From Diplosphaera chodatii (taxonomy: Eukaryota; Chlorophyta; Trebouxiophyceae; Prasiolales; Stichococcaceae), in the NCBI GenBank assembly GCA_032358165.1, contig JAALGY010000031.1, forward strand, positions 2,790,001 to 2,854,000: a stretch of DNA of 64,000 bases, written 5' to 3'. Below the pieces are notes generated by a model. That model did not search any database and was not told the DNA's origin. It saw only the letters and a program-made list of their open reading frames with translations. The translations under genes and the position numbers were made by a program. This document shows positions 27,001-37,230 of this stretch, piece by piece. How positions within the stretch are numbered: the first letter of the stretch is position 1; each line of letters opens with the position of its first letter.

Positions 27001-29343
27001 CCACCGCCGCCGCCGTCCCCGCCGCCGCTGCCGCCCAACTCCAAGTCGCCGCCACCATTCCCGCCCCCAGCGCCCCCTCCACCAGGTAATTTGACGGCAT
27101 GGCATACCTGTGTTGTCAAAAGTTATGTCCTGTTTGTGAGTTCGCTTGATGTTGACTGACAAACTGGCAAGCTGCAGTCATCTCTGAGTAGGTAACTCCA
27201 ACATCAGGGAGACATGATGCTGACTCTGACTCGTTTTCTGCCCCTGCAGCCAACTGCCGCTACCGCACCAACTCGCCCTACACATACCACTATGTGAAGA
27301 GCAGCACGTGCACAGACGTGCAGAACGGCTGCTGCTACCTGGCCACGCGCTTCGACAAGTGCTTCGACCAGATCACGCTGGGCGGCAACAAGCAACAGCT
27401 GACGTTTACCAACGTCGCCTCCGTGAACTGCTTCACCGCATCTTCCGGCGGCAGCAATGTGCCGTGGACGAAGCTGGCCGCAAGCGCCACCTACTCCACG
27501 GTGTCCACCTGCGGCAGCTCCTTCCCCACGTACACGCAGCAGCTGCTGGCGGCGACCATCAACACCGGCTTCGGCACCTGCACAGCAAACAAGCCCGACA
27601 ACACCAACTCCGGCGGCAGCTTCGGCCCCGTCGGCTGCCCGGCGATGACGGACCTGCACTTCATCGACAACAACTGCAAGGGCTACACCGTCGGCTGCAT
27701 GCTGAGCATCGCCAACCTGGTGAGACGCTGTTCCTGCCTGGTCTGCAGGGTCAAGCAAACGATACCTTGGTGCATGCTCGAAAGGGGTTGCCTTTCTACA
27801 GGCTGCTTGAAAGTTTCGTCAGCTAATGTGCTGTCCACCGTGTGATCAGGTGCTGGATGGCACTGCAACGGCTTCGAGCTACGGCTTCAGCTCGGCAGAG
27901 ACCATCACGGCGTGCCTGACGGCGTTCAACAACAACTTCAAGGGCGGCACGCAGCCCAGCCTGGCCTCTGGCTCCTGCCAGCAGGCCAACCTGTGCTCGC
28001 GCACCGGCGTGGGCGGCCCCGGCGTGCCAGCCTGCAGCGGGGTGTCAGGCGCCGCAAAGCCCGTTACCACCTGCCCCTCGGCCACGCTCGCCAAGAGCCC
28101 GCCGCCGCCGCCGCCCGTCATCCCGAGCCCGCCGCCCAAGAAGTCGCCGCCGCCAAAGGCCGCGGCTCCGCCGCCGCCGGTGGTGCCGCCGACCTGCGGC
28201 TCCGTGCAGGGCGCCATCGACATCAAGATGCCGACCGGCGACGTGTGCACGGCCACCTTCTCGCTCGGCAACGCCGGCCTGACCAATACCTCGGCCGCCA
28301 AGTCGACGGCCACCACCACCAAGCAGCGCGTCAGCGGCTGCAATGGTGGCTGGGGCACCGGCAAGGCCCGCAAGCTGCAGACCTTCGGCTTCGACGCGGA
28401 CACCAACAAGCCCAGCTTCACCATCAGCTGCCCCGGCACCGGGTACTCCGCCCAGGCCGTCAGCTTCGACAACTTCGTCATCCCCAACGACAACACTGGC
28501 CGCTTCTGGTTCAAGGGCACCTGCCAGGACTCCCAGAACTCGAACAACTACTACACGTTCGAGGTGCGCACCAGCTCGTACTAGTTAATGCTCACTTACT
28601 TCAGTGGGCTCACTTAGCATTGCCTGGGTTCCCCTCCGCACCCTGTTGCTTACCCTGCTGCTGCTGCCTAAACAGGTCAATGGCACGGACGGCTCATACG
28701 GCTACGAGGACGATGCCTGCGGCATCAAGCTTGGCGTGCCTAATGGCTCTGGTGGCCAGTTCCAGGTAAGAGCAACTCATGTTTGTGGCTGCTGGTGCAC
28801 AGTCAACTGACGGCTCCCGGCTTTGGATGTCAGTGGGTTCGATGAGTGTAGTGAGGCATTCTTGATCAACCATGACCCCTTGCACGTTGCTCATATCCTA
28901 CTATATGTGATCTGCAGGCGACTGGCAGTGCCTACTGCCCGGATGCGCCCGCCGGTGGAGGCTCCTGGGACGACGACGACCGGTCCGATGACGACGACCG
29001 GTTCTCCAACGTCTGGAACGGCTGGAACACGCACGGCCGCAACCGCCGCCGCCGCCTGCTGCACGAGGAGGCGATGGAGGAGCTCAAGAACCCGGGCCGC
29101 AAGCTCAAGGGCTACGACTGCAACTGGCAGAACCCCAACTGTAACGCCATCTCGGCGGTGCCCAACACGCCGTCCGGCACCGGCTGCATTGCGGCTCCGC
29201 CCGCCCCGGTCATGCCGCCGCCGCCGCCCGCGCGGCCGCCGCCGCCCAAGTCCAGCGTCACATCCACCAACGACGACGACAGCTCCAGCAACGACGACGG
29301 CTGGGGCAGCGGCTCCGGCACGTGGGGCTGGGGCAGGCGTTGA
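1..29343 (+). CDS. Giant modular hydroxyproline-rich extracellular matrix glycoprotein (5' partial)
   Basis: The reading frame is already open at base 1, so the 5' end lies upstream. Exons are <1-20402, 20541-26053, 26190-26351, 26516-27085, 27250-27719, 27850-28563, 28676-28765 and 28918-29343. All introns are GT-AG, the phases agree, and the total is 9,448 codons plus TGA. Modules in order are 13 fibro-slime/PA14-like domains, SPPP tracts holding five Cys-containing domains, two copies of a second unknown domain, three PA14 domains, two Cys-rich domains, a further Cys-containing region, and a tail with DDDDR and RRRR clusters. PA14 and fibro-slime domains are known carbohydrate-binding or adhesive extracellular folds, and Ser-Pro-rich tracts are classic targets for proline hydroxylation and glycosylation in green algal walls. 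A wall, sheath or adhesion role is inferred. The signal peptide is outside the window. The junction 28563/28676 (donor GTGCGC) is the least certain; without it the protein would stop at TAG 28582-28584. Confidence 0.85.
172..12846 (+). repeat. Thirteen tandem 975-bp units, each encoding a fibro-slime/PA14-like domain
   Basis: The unit is exactly 975 bp (325 codons), so every copy preserves the frame. Each holds a Pro/Ala/Glu/Thr linker followed by a beta-rich domain; in unit 1 the domain runs about 340-990. The core NDVWVFVDGKLIVDLGGLHG matches the fibro-slime/PA14 signature known from Dictyostelium PSI proteins and Fibrobacter surface proteins. By eye only three single-base differences separate the copies: 1658 (Thr to Asn), 2490 (silent) and 4515 (Gln to His). 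A 14th unit begins at 12847 and diverges from 12900, and the linker before unit 1 (1-171) is a diverged version of the same linker. Such identity, including silent sites, implies very recent expansion or ongoing homogenisation. Confidence 0.95.
12847..13320 (+). repeat. Decayed Pro/Ala/Glu linker after the 975-bp array
   Basis: This stretch is in frame and coding. It starts as a 14th copy of the array linker, then degenerates into short imperfect repeats of the type AEPGVPPTAAP with Met, Ser and Gly substitutions. It ends at residues PPPEEVSPPPGPPP, where the SPPP tract begins. It bridges the two halves of the giant protein and marks the 3' edge of the homogenised region. Confidence 0.8.
14386..21816 (+). 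repeat. Five copies of a ~174-residue Cys-containing domain between SPPP tracts
   Basis: Copies lie at 14386-14910, 16021-16539, 17680-18198, 19249-19767 and 21298-21816. Each starts with a Cys and the motif NRRDG.ANFYS.CDYSD, has SGCGSPS.GLAYLYFIEV in the middle, and ends with IFQCG.MPNTNARPPPK. The alternation GSYTF.LGI, AQLLVNG and GRYLVEVDFVTNN looks like a PA14-type beta-sandwich. That fold assignment is inference; no named family is recognised. Copy 1 is the most diverged, copies 2 and 3 are almost identical, and copies 4 and 5 share variants. Four Cys are conserved in every copy, suggesting two disulfides. Confidence 0.85.
20203..20776 (+). other. Short Cys-rich module split by the first intron in the window
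   Basis: The coding parts are 20203-20402 and 20541-20776, joined across a 138-bp GT-AG intron (20403-20540; donor GTGAGT, acceptor CTTGCAG). The join reconstitutes GAG GAT ACC. The module has about nine Cys, starts with GVCTGKSSGGKQPCP and ends with SCGPFTYTVKCDG. It sits between two SPPP tracts and occurs once. No family is recognised. The intron restores one frame across what otherwise looks like two adjacent reading frames. Confidence 0.8.
22804..23886 (+). repeat. Two copies of an unknown ~140-residue beta-rich domain
   Basis: Copies lie at about 22804-23220 and 23476-23886, each between proline-rich linkers. Both begin CYL.STNGS.F, contain the blocks LNTFTA and GNAT, then GYWF..TGDA.. 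DP, and end with an isolated Cys (VCGTPPP or DCGAPPP). The two copies differ at many residues, so the duplication is much older than the 975-bp array. No known family is recognised. Two Cys at the termini would allow one closing disulfide. Confidence 0.78.
23998..25965 (+). repeat. Three PA14 domains
   Basis: Copies lie at 23998-24594, 24706-25290 and 25396-25965, separated by short proline-rich linkers. Each starts with a Cys and a WGPYA/FGPYA block. Each then has the PA14 core (LRYTGTI..P..GSYKFRIG, NDGA.V.IDG, AGNHAITVQYFQ, SALVLYWNYVNG) and ends with AFC or AYC. The first and third are closest to each other; the second lacks the GWGNF segment. PA14 is an established beta-barrel fold in glycan-binding adhesins and glycosidases. 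These copies are better conserved relative to the family than the fibro-slime units at the start of the window. Confidence 0.88.
26190..28080 (+). repeat. Two copies of a Cys-rich domain spread over exons 3-6
   Basis: Copy 1 is encoded by 26190-26351 plus 26516-26970, and copy 2 by 27250-27719 plus 27850-28070. They share the order TCT.., CL.., a helix-like LL.A..N..F..C, then C....C...I..L......., YC or AC, and a final CTQSS..IGTPACS or CQQAN..GVPACSG block. The intron in each copy lies at a different place, so the exon structure is not simply duplicated. Pherophorin domains are a possible distant comparison, but their characteristic Cys pattern is not clearly present. Confidence 0.6.
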
Positions 29344-30148
29344 AACCTCAGGGTTTAGCGTCTTGTCCCCCCCAACAGGACAAGGCCGCCTGCCAGCGGC
29401 CAGTACCATCAAGACCCCCAGATGATAGGCACATCGCATGTGCACGGCCATCGCAAGCGCAGCATTGGCTCGCCAGCCGGGCACCAGTAGACAGCATCGT
29501 TATTCTGACAGGCAGAGATTTGCAGAGAGGCAAAGATGTATAGAGCCGCAGCATCATCGAAGCAAGCTCAGTGAACGTGCGCTGCCACCACATGCACACT
29601 GCTGTTCAGCTGCCGGTTTTCGTGTTGAAACGCTGCCATCACATCGTTCATGCTCTGATCGCCACTACAACTGCACCAGCTCAGATTGTTTTTGATTGGT
29701 TCATCTGATGGAGCACTCACACCATCACATGCAGCCCTTGATCGCCCTTTTCAGCTCATGCATCGCTTGCATACAGACTGTTGTAACCCAAGCAGTCCCA
29801 ACGTCCGTACCCAAGGAAACAGGAGCCAAAGCCAGTGCCATTGCCTCATCCGCCGATAGATCGACTGCCTCTTGCAGACATTGCTTGCAGATTGCCCCCT
29901 AAGGACTCCCCTCTTCACCAAATCATTCGAAAACCAAGCACCCTGGAGCACAAGAGCACGTGCTGCAGCAAGGAGTAAACTCATCGGAACCCACTGTGCA
30001 GTCGCAAGCAGCTGTGGTCTCTGGCCCTCGACTTAAAATTGGCGTCAGCTTGCAAACATGCGGATAGCGCTGCAAGAGCAGCCATCTGTCATCCCGGTCC
30101 ACTGCCAGCTGCCAAAGTTTGTAGCCTACCACCTCGTGTCCCGACTGC
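29344..30148. other. Convergent intergenic region / 3' UTRs
   Basis: This separates the tail-to-tail 3' ends of the giant glycoprotein gene (+) and the plastid membrane protein gene (-). Coding potential drops: AT content rises and only short frames lacking codon bias occur. Apart from the TGTAA at 29782 nothing else is recognised. Confidence 0.6.
29782..29786 (+). terminator. TGTAA polyadenylation signal, giant glycoprotein gene
   Basis: TGTAA is the usual polyadenylation element of green algal nuclear genes. It lies 439 bp after the stop at 29341-29343, with no competing gene on this strand. The assignment is by motif and position only. Confidence 0.45.
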
Positions 30149-33100
30149 TCACTCGCGCTTATCATCCTTGATCCCCTCGTCCTGCAGCACCTTGCCAGAC
30201 AGGGGCTTCAGCTGGCTGGGCCACACTCCAGCGCCGCTGTCCTCCCCGTTCCCGCTGTTGCTGCGCCCCTGCAGTAGGCCACAGTTGCAGATCGGCTGGC
30301 GATCCAACCCTGCCGTGGGTCTGTGCAGATATCTTGTCACAAGCGCCTGTACTGTTATCTGCATATTTGCTTTGGCATCAGCCACATGCTTTTATCAGCA
30401 TTATAAGTTCACGCAGCTTTTTGCATCACCCTACAATTCCTACGGCATATGTGGCCCACCTGCAGCTTGAGTGCAGCCCAGGCCACAGCAGCGCCCCCTG
30501 CAGCGCTGCCTACAGCCAGAGGGTTCGCAGCCGAGAGCCCCGCTGCGGCGGCGGCCGCCGCCACCAGAGCCGCCCGCCCTGCCAGTCCTGCAGCAACAAG
30601 GCTCGATTGCTGAGAACCCTGGAGCGTAGCGTGCTGCCAGCATGGTGGCACATGAGTGCTTGGCTGTGGCGCAGGCTGCCGAATGTAGACTAGCACCACA
30701 GGGTGGGGTGCACGGCACCTGAGGACTGCCACAGGGCGGGCAGTGAGCCGTGGCGCCAGGCCGCCACCGCCACAGCCGCGCCCAGCGCCGCCGCAGCCGC
30801 CAGCAGCAGCCAGCGCCGCCAGCTGCTGCCATCGTCGCCCTCGCCCTCGCCTCCTGCACCAATGGACAGTACTGGATACATGCTCGCAGCGTCAGCAGGT
30901 GCCCGTGCAAAAGCCGACCAGCAGGAAAGGGCTGTGATGTTGCTGTCGCTCATACCAGCATGATACAAAGCATCAGACACTTTGCAGCTGTGGACCCGTC
31001 ACACGTTGGATTCCGTCAAGACAAGGTTGCAGGACGACAGACACCCACCTGCGCCCGAGGAGCCTCCGCTGCCGCCACTACCGCCACCAGAGCCGCCGCT
31101 GTCGCCGCCGCCACCACCGCTGGGGTCGCCGCTGCCTCCGGTCCTGAGGAACAACACATGTGCCATGTGGAGTCTACGGTACTGCATGGTTCCCCCTGGG
31201 CGCTCACATGCATGCAGCGTGCTGGGGACTCAGAGTGTGGTTTTGCATTCTCAGACCTGCTGTCGGTGGTGCCCTTGGCCTTGTCGTACACGGACACGCC
31301 AAAGCCGGGGCCGATGGACGCGCCACGCGTTTCAGACAGCCGCCGCTTGGGCGGCGGCTCCCTGGGCGCCGCCTCCAGATCCACCGTTTCGTCTGGCTCT
31401 GGTGAGCTGGCCTGGCCTGGCAGCAGCTGCTCGGGCAGGTCCACTGTCGCGTCCGGCGCCGGCGAGGTGGCTTCGCTTGGCGGCGGCTGCTTGGGAGCTT
31501 CCTGCGTCGCACCTGGCTTCGCGGCTGCCCTGATTGGAAACACCTCCTCGGGGCCTGCCTTGCTGGGGGACGCCTTGTCAAGGGCTGCCAGATTTTCCTG
31601 CTCCTCTATTTCTGCCCAACTCAGCGGCGTCTGCTTGGTAGCCATCTCGTCCGACGCCAACTCTTCTGTAACCGCCCAGCTGGGCGGCGGTTGCTGGCGG
31701 GCGGGCTCCTCGGCCCCTGGCTGCTCCGAGCCTGCCCCACTGCGTGGCGCCGCCTCTGAGGCCGCCCTGATAGGGAATTCCTCCTCAGGGACTGACAATG
31801 CGTCCGGCTCCTCTGCGGTTGCCCAGCTTGGCGGCGGCTGCTTCGTCGCCGTCTCATCTGCGGCCAGTTCCTCTGTGACTGCCCAGCTTGGCGGCGGCTG
31901 CTTGGCGGCAGTCTCCTCTGCCACTGGCTGCTCAGGTGCCGCATCGCGTTCCGACGCCTCCGTTGGCTGCTCTGGCTTTGCCTCTGGCTGCTTTGTGGCT
32001 GCCCCATCTGGCGACGCCTCCTTTGCTGCAGGCTGGGCAGCATCTGGTGTTGCCTTCGCACCCTGCGCAATGATGCAGAGGACCGGCCTTCATGCCTCTG
32101 GTGGGTGTCATCAAGTGTCTAAGCATCTTTGGCAACAGCACGTGCACCTGCACTGTGCTTCCTACCTCCCTCTCAGCAGCAGTTGTGTGCTTCGTACCTG
32201 GGGTGGTCCTGCGGATGGAAGTGCGGTCTCTGTGTCGGCTTTCACCGCCGCCTCTGCTGCTGCAGGGTCGAAGGCGATCACACCAGCCTGTACAGAAAAC
32301 CAGCATGCCATGTGTGTTCAAAAGCCAGTTGTCCAGCCATAGCAGAGCATCCAACCGGGTTCGAGTACTAGTTGTATGTATCACGAGACGCTGAATGGTA
32401 AAATCAGTGCATACACCCGCAGAGTCTGTGCAGGCGTGTGTAGGGGCCGGATGATGTGCCATGGATGCGCAAAGGTGCATCGAACACGAGTGCAGAGTGT
32501 GCGGGCGTAGACTGGGGCACGGCGGCGGGTCGAGGGTCCCGGCTGCACCTGGTCGGGGCTCGGCTTGGGCAGGGGGCGCAGCGGGTTGCGCTCACGCTTG
32601 CGCTCCACGGGGGGCTCCGGCTTGGACGATGAGGCGTCCCGGGGCGGCAGCGGCGCCCTGTTGCGAGCCCATGGCAGCACCTCGTCGGCTTTGGGGAACT
32701 TGAAGCCTGCAGTCGGCAGGAGGACCAGTCACGTTCACTCTGAAGCATTGCAGGTGCCCTTGGCTGCAGGCGCTGCCGGGACACAGCTTCTCGCCACAGC
32801 TTCTGCCCTTGACAGACTGTAATTTGTTTATGTGATGTGCAGCCTGTAGACTGCAGTATAGGTTAGTGTGAGAGTGAGGTTTAGTGTGAGATGCCCAGCC
32901 GGATATGTGATTTTGACTGGTGCCAGTGCATGTCGTGGACACTTGATGCCGCTCTAATCGAGGAGGACATACTCCTCTGCACCAAACAGGGTCACAGGGT
33001 CAAGGCATCACCTCCGCTGGCCTTCCCCTCCGTTTGGCTGGCACCATCACCAGCCTCAGGCGGCGGCTGCAGCTGCTCACTTGGCTCAGAATCTTTCGCC

Positions 33101-36100
33101 TCGTCCTGCATTGCAACGATGTCGTTGAGGGTGCTGAGCAGGATGCAACACCTGGTGCCGCTGCAATTTCAGCAGCTGCATGCAGGAGCGTCCCAGATCA
33201 AGCAGCCAAGTACTGGTCTGGCAGCAGTGGTTGGCACCTCCTGCTGCTGTTTGGCAGCGGCCGCCGCCGCCTCAGCCGGCGAGGCCCCCACTGGGGCTCC
33301 CTCCCTGGGCAGTGGGGGCTTGGCCTCTGGTGGTGGCTCCGGCTGCGACATTGCTGGCGGCTTGATTGCCTCCTGCAACCACATCAAACATACAGATCAC
33401 CCCTTGCAGCTTCTTGATGCTGGCGCAAGCTGGCGCCAGTCAGATAGATCTCAGCACTCTGCTGTGAACACTGTGTCCAGGCCTCAGGGCCGCCGTAGTG
33501 CTAAGCTTGTACACATGGCAGCTGACCTGGCCAGGGGACTCGAGCGGCGGGGGCGCATCGTTAGGCCCCAAAGCGCCTGCTGTCGCCGCTGGCACTGGCG
33601 GGGGTTGCGGCCGCCGCTCTGGGGGCTGCTCCCGGCGCCGCCTGGCCAGCAAGCCGTCCTCGGACGGCGCCCACTCTGGAGGCTGCGGCTTGGGCTTTAG
33701 CTCAGGCTGGGGGGCAGGCTTCTGCTTCTGTTCCTGCTCCTGTGCACATGTGGCAGATGTACGTTGTCTCCTGCCAGCAACATGGCACAGGTGCAGGCGT
33801 GTCACAGCGCAGAGGATGCGAGTTGTTGCCGCATGAGCAGTGTCCTGTACCTTGGCAGAGGTCAGCGCCTGCTTCTCTGCTGCCTCTGACTCTGCCTGGA
33901 TCCTGGCCGCTTCCGCTGGCGATGGCGGCGGGACAGGCAGCTTTGCCGGCGGCGGCCGAGACGGCTGCTCGCCTGACTCCTCCTTCAGCGCCCGGACAAA
34001 CTCGGCGTCACTGGGCGGCTTCATGTCAGCCGAAGCCTGCTGCTCTGACTTTCTATCAGTCGCAGCCTGCTGCTTCTGTGGCTTAGCCGCTTTCTGAGGC
34101 GCCGGGGACTCTGGCGTCACTGCGGGGCTGCCGTCATCCTCCGCCTCGCTGTCGCTGCCGCTGAGCGTGCTGACGGCCCAGGACGCGAGCCGCTGCACCG
34201 CCGACTTCGCGCCCGCTGCCGCCTGTGTGGAAGGTCGCCCAGGACTTGGCTGGCCCGGGACGTGCATTGAGTACAGCGGAGCAGCATAGCACTCGGGCGT
34301 GTGCACATGCGGCACACACTGACAGGCCCACCTCACTGGTGGCAGACGGCTGCTGCAGGCCCTTCGGCTGGTCATTGCGCTCAATGCTGCAGCCAGCATG
34401 ACAGCCAATGACCGACAGCAAATGCAATTATGGCGTGCTATGTGGCTTGGGGATGCAGCATGGAGCACAGTTGTGGGGTCACACACTCGCGCCATGATCC
34501 GCTACCTATGCCAACGGTGCGAGGCTGAAACATCTCACTCACCTGAGCTTGGGAGGGTCAATGGGCCGCCGCCACATCGTGTCCCTGGACTCGCGCCCTG
34601 TCACTACCCCGGGAGCTGCCTGTGACACGACAGAGGGTCAGTAAGACCGGTCATGTCCTCAGGGACGCTGCCCGTGTTCTAAGCAGTACTGCAACGGCAC
34701 TGCAAGACATATGAACAGGTCAAGCACTTTGCTGCACTGGTTAAAAGCCCCCTGACCACCAGTTCCTGTAGCCCTACCTTGGAGCCCTGCGCGAACTGAC
34801 TGCGTGCTGATTCTCCAAGGTCCTCCACACTGGCCTGAGCTTCATCCAGGCTGCCTGCAAGAGCGGCTGTATGGTATACCACAGCTGTGATGACGTACTT
34901 GGCATGCCCCAGATACAGGTTTCTGCAAGGAGATGCAGGCTCGCCGATGAGGCAACCCGCGGGCAATCTGCCAATCTGCACCGTAACAGCGTGCAAGGGT
35001 ATTCCTATGTACCACGTGCAATGAGAAACCCCGTAGGAGCACCTGAGATTGAACGGCCAAGGTCTGAGGCCCACTCCCCGAGATTGCGGCCAATGGACTC
35101 GGCAGCCTCAGCATTCCGCTGCGTGGCCCGTTTTGTGGCTGACCATATGCTGCGCTGCCACTCCTGCAAGTATGGATCACAGAGCTGTCTGTTCATGGAT
35201 CAGGAGTGCATGACCACTGTCCTCTAGCCTGCGGGTGGCCTGAACTCGCAGGCAGGTGTAATGCCTGCACCTTCATGGCAGGGTGGTGCATCCTGCACTC
35301 ACCTGAAGGCTCTCCGCCTGCTGCTGGCTGGATGGCAGGTCTGCGGTGGCGCCGGCGACGCCCTGCTGAGCGCTGGACACCGCAGACGACTGCGGCGGCA
35401 CCGCGACAGGGCTGCCAGCCTGTCCCGCGGGCGTCGGCTGCAGGGGCTGCGCCAGCTCGCGCTCCTGGTTGTACGCCGCCGGGTCGCCCCGCTGGCGCAC
35501 CGGAACCGGCGACATGGGCGTCGCAGCGTCCTCCCTGCAGTGGACGGCCGCAAGCCTCTGGGATGGCGACGACAGCGTTGCAGCTTCGGACACTAGCAGC
35601 GCATCCTAGTGCGCCCTCCAGATGGCATGCCTGTGCACACGTGGCAGCACGAGCGCAGCCGCCAAGGCATCAATGGTCAATTGCCACGATGCAGGACGAG
35701 AGCAGACGCTGTCCATGGTGCCAGCAGCTGCCTGAGCGCCAGGTCGGCACCTACTTTCAATCACGTTGGAATTGCAGCGCTATGGCAGCGGCCTTGAGGC
35801 CTGAACCAATGTGCAGGTTCTGCTGTTCTGGCTGGCACTTATGCAGGGTAGAGCAGGGTACGGTACATGGCAGCCGGAAGAGGTGCCCCTGCTGAAGAGG
35901 GACAGCGAGTGGCGCGTGTCACTGCTGGGAGTGTTGCAGCAGGCAGCCAAAGCAACGGGAGTCCGCCATGCCTGGTCTCGGGGCGCGCCAGATCCGTCTG
36001 ATCCGCCAGCAGCTGGCCGCGGCGGGGGGAAACAGACCGGGTGCGGGTGTTCTTCCGTGTGCTGTCCACCACTGCGTCCAGCGCCTGCAACCACAAAGAG

Positions 36101-37230
36101 CAGTCCGGCACAGGTGGCGTATAAGGTGAGGACGTGGTCATTGACGCATTGTGAAAACACTGAGCGACAGTGGTCCTTCTTTGAGATTCGTGACACCCCA
36201 CCCCGACTGCCTGACTTTGGCAACCATGAGGGGTGCGCAAGCGCTGGCGAGGGGAGGAGGTGAAGATGTGGCGCGCGCAAACTGGCAGCACCACCAGCGG
36301 CGCACCTTGCACACGGCCATGGAGCCGGCGGTCAGCGTTGCCACCACCAGGATGCCGGTCACATTGGCGTCCTTGAGGCTTGAATCCAGGGCTGCCCTCT
36401 CCTTCTTGGCTCGCGCTGCGGCCCGCTTGGACGCCTCGGACTTCTCCAAAGGCAGCAGGCCGCCCTGTGCACGGCGGGCCACCGCTTCAGGGATTGCACA
36501 GGACTGTTGCAGTGCTGTGGAGACATTCATACTCTGCCGGCAGCTGTAGGGTAGCCGCCAATCACATCGTACAGCACACGATAAGGAGCGATGATGTATG
36601 ATGCCCCTCCAGATAGTGTCATGCATCAACTTCAGGCCTGGCCACTGCTGACCGTGTTGATCACCGCTGTCTCATCATCCTTACACACAGCAGCTGCTGA
36701 TCAGTCACTGCAGATAAGCACGCAGCGCCGACAATCAAATTTCGAGCAGATGTCCCCAACCACCGCTATGCTATGCATAAAAGTGCTGCGGATCACGTGT
36801 CCACCTTTCTTCGCTGCTTGGCGCCGGAGCCCTGCGCCTTTGGCGTGGCCTGTGCCTCAGCGGCGCCATCCAGCTCAGGCGAGCTGCCAGGCGCATCCTC
36901 GCGCACGCCTGCGTGCTCGCCGAGCTGCGAGCTGCCTTTGACTGCCTCCTTCTCCTGCCCAGCTCCGCGGGGGCCGGTCACCGTCGAGGGGGCCTGCAGC
37001 TGCGGGGTGTCGGACTTGGGCGGGTCTTGCACTTTGGGTGTCTGCTGTGCCGCTCCGCCGTCGCCCCCTCCAAGATCTTCTGGGGAAGAGCCTTGCTCAG
37101 AGCCTGCGCAGCGCACGCCCGGCCTGCGCCGCTGCCGTGCATGCGCTTGAGGCCTGAGCAGCGCTCGATCGCGGTGAATCGATGCATTGACGGACAGGCT
37201 GCGACCGCTGATGGCCCCCAGCGCCGACAT
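30149..37230 (-). CDS. Plastid-targeted, Pro/Glu-rich membrane protein of unknown function
   Basis: Nineteen exons read in descending order: 37230-36805, 36503-36306, 36084-35972, 35534-35303, 35163-35043, 34854-34778, 34619-34543, 34386-34332, 34222-33851, 33739-33527, 33372-33238, 33105-33012, 32706-32549, 32287-32198, 32062-31257, 31143-31049, 30853-30719, 30587-30460 and 30268-30149. They give 1,214 aa. The N-terminus (MSALGAISGRSLSV..., Arg-rich, ending VRCAGSE) is a typical chloroplast transit peptide. One hydrophobic segment lies near residues 190-207 and two Ala/Leu-rich ones near 1095-1172; the long middle is disordered, with KQPPPSWA repeats, Glu-rich stretches and a (GGS)n run. An amphipathic stretch (163-34778 exons) has helix-like heptads around EWQRSIWSATKRAT. 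Exon 3 needs a GC donor and is the weakest point. No family is recognised; an envelope or thylakoid location is inferred. Confidence 0.68.
31450..31910 (-). repeat. Degenerate KQPPPSWA repeat block in the plastid protein
   Basis: Within the large exon 32062-31257, the motif (K/R)Q(P/T)P(P/L)SWA occurs four times, plus one partial copy (KQPPPSEA). A longer order is duplicated: PPPSWAVTEELA.DE.ATKQ, then an acidic stretch, then EE(E/V)FPIRAA. The spacing is about 95 residues, suggesting an internal duplication after an initial short repeat. The conserved Trp in a Pro-rich acidic context suggests a short linear binding motif (inference). Confidence 0.7.

Noticed and set aside
28564..28584. TAG at 28582-28584 as the end of the giant gene
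   Set aside because: A phase-0 donor at 28564 joins to in-frame exons at 28676 and 28918 with the same codon bias and Cys/Pro-rich character; kept only as an alternative.
30750..32342. 530-codon + strand frame
   Set aside because: It is antisense to exons with consistent splice sites and phases on the - strand, and its own sequence is low-complexity Ser/Gly without domains.
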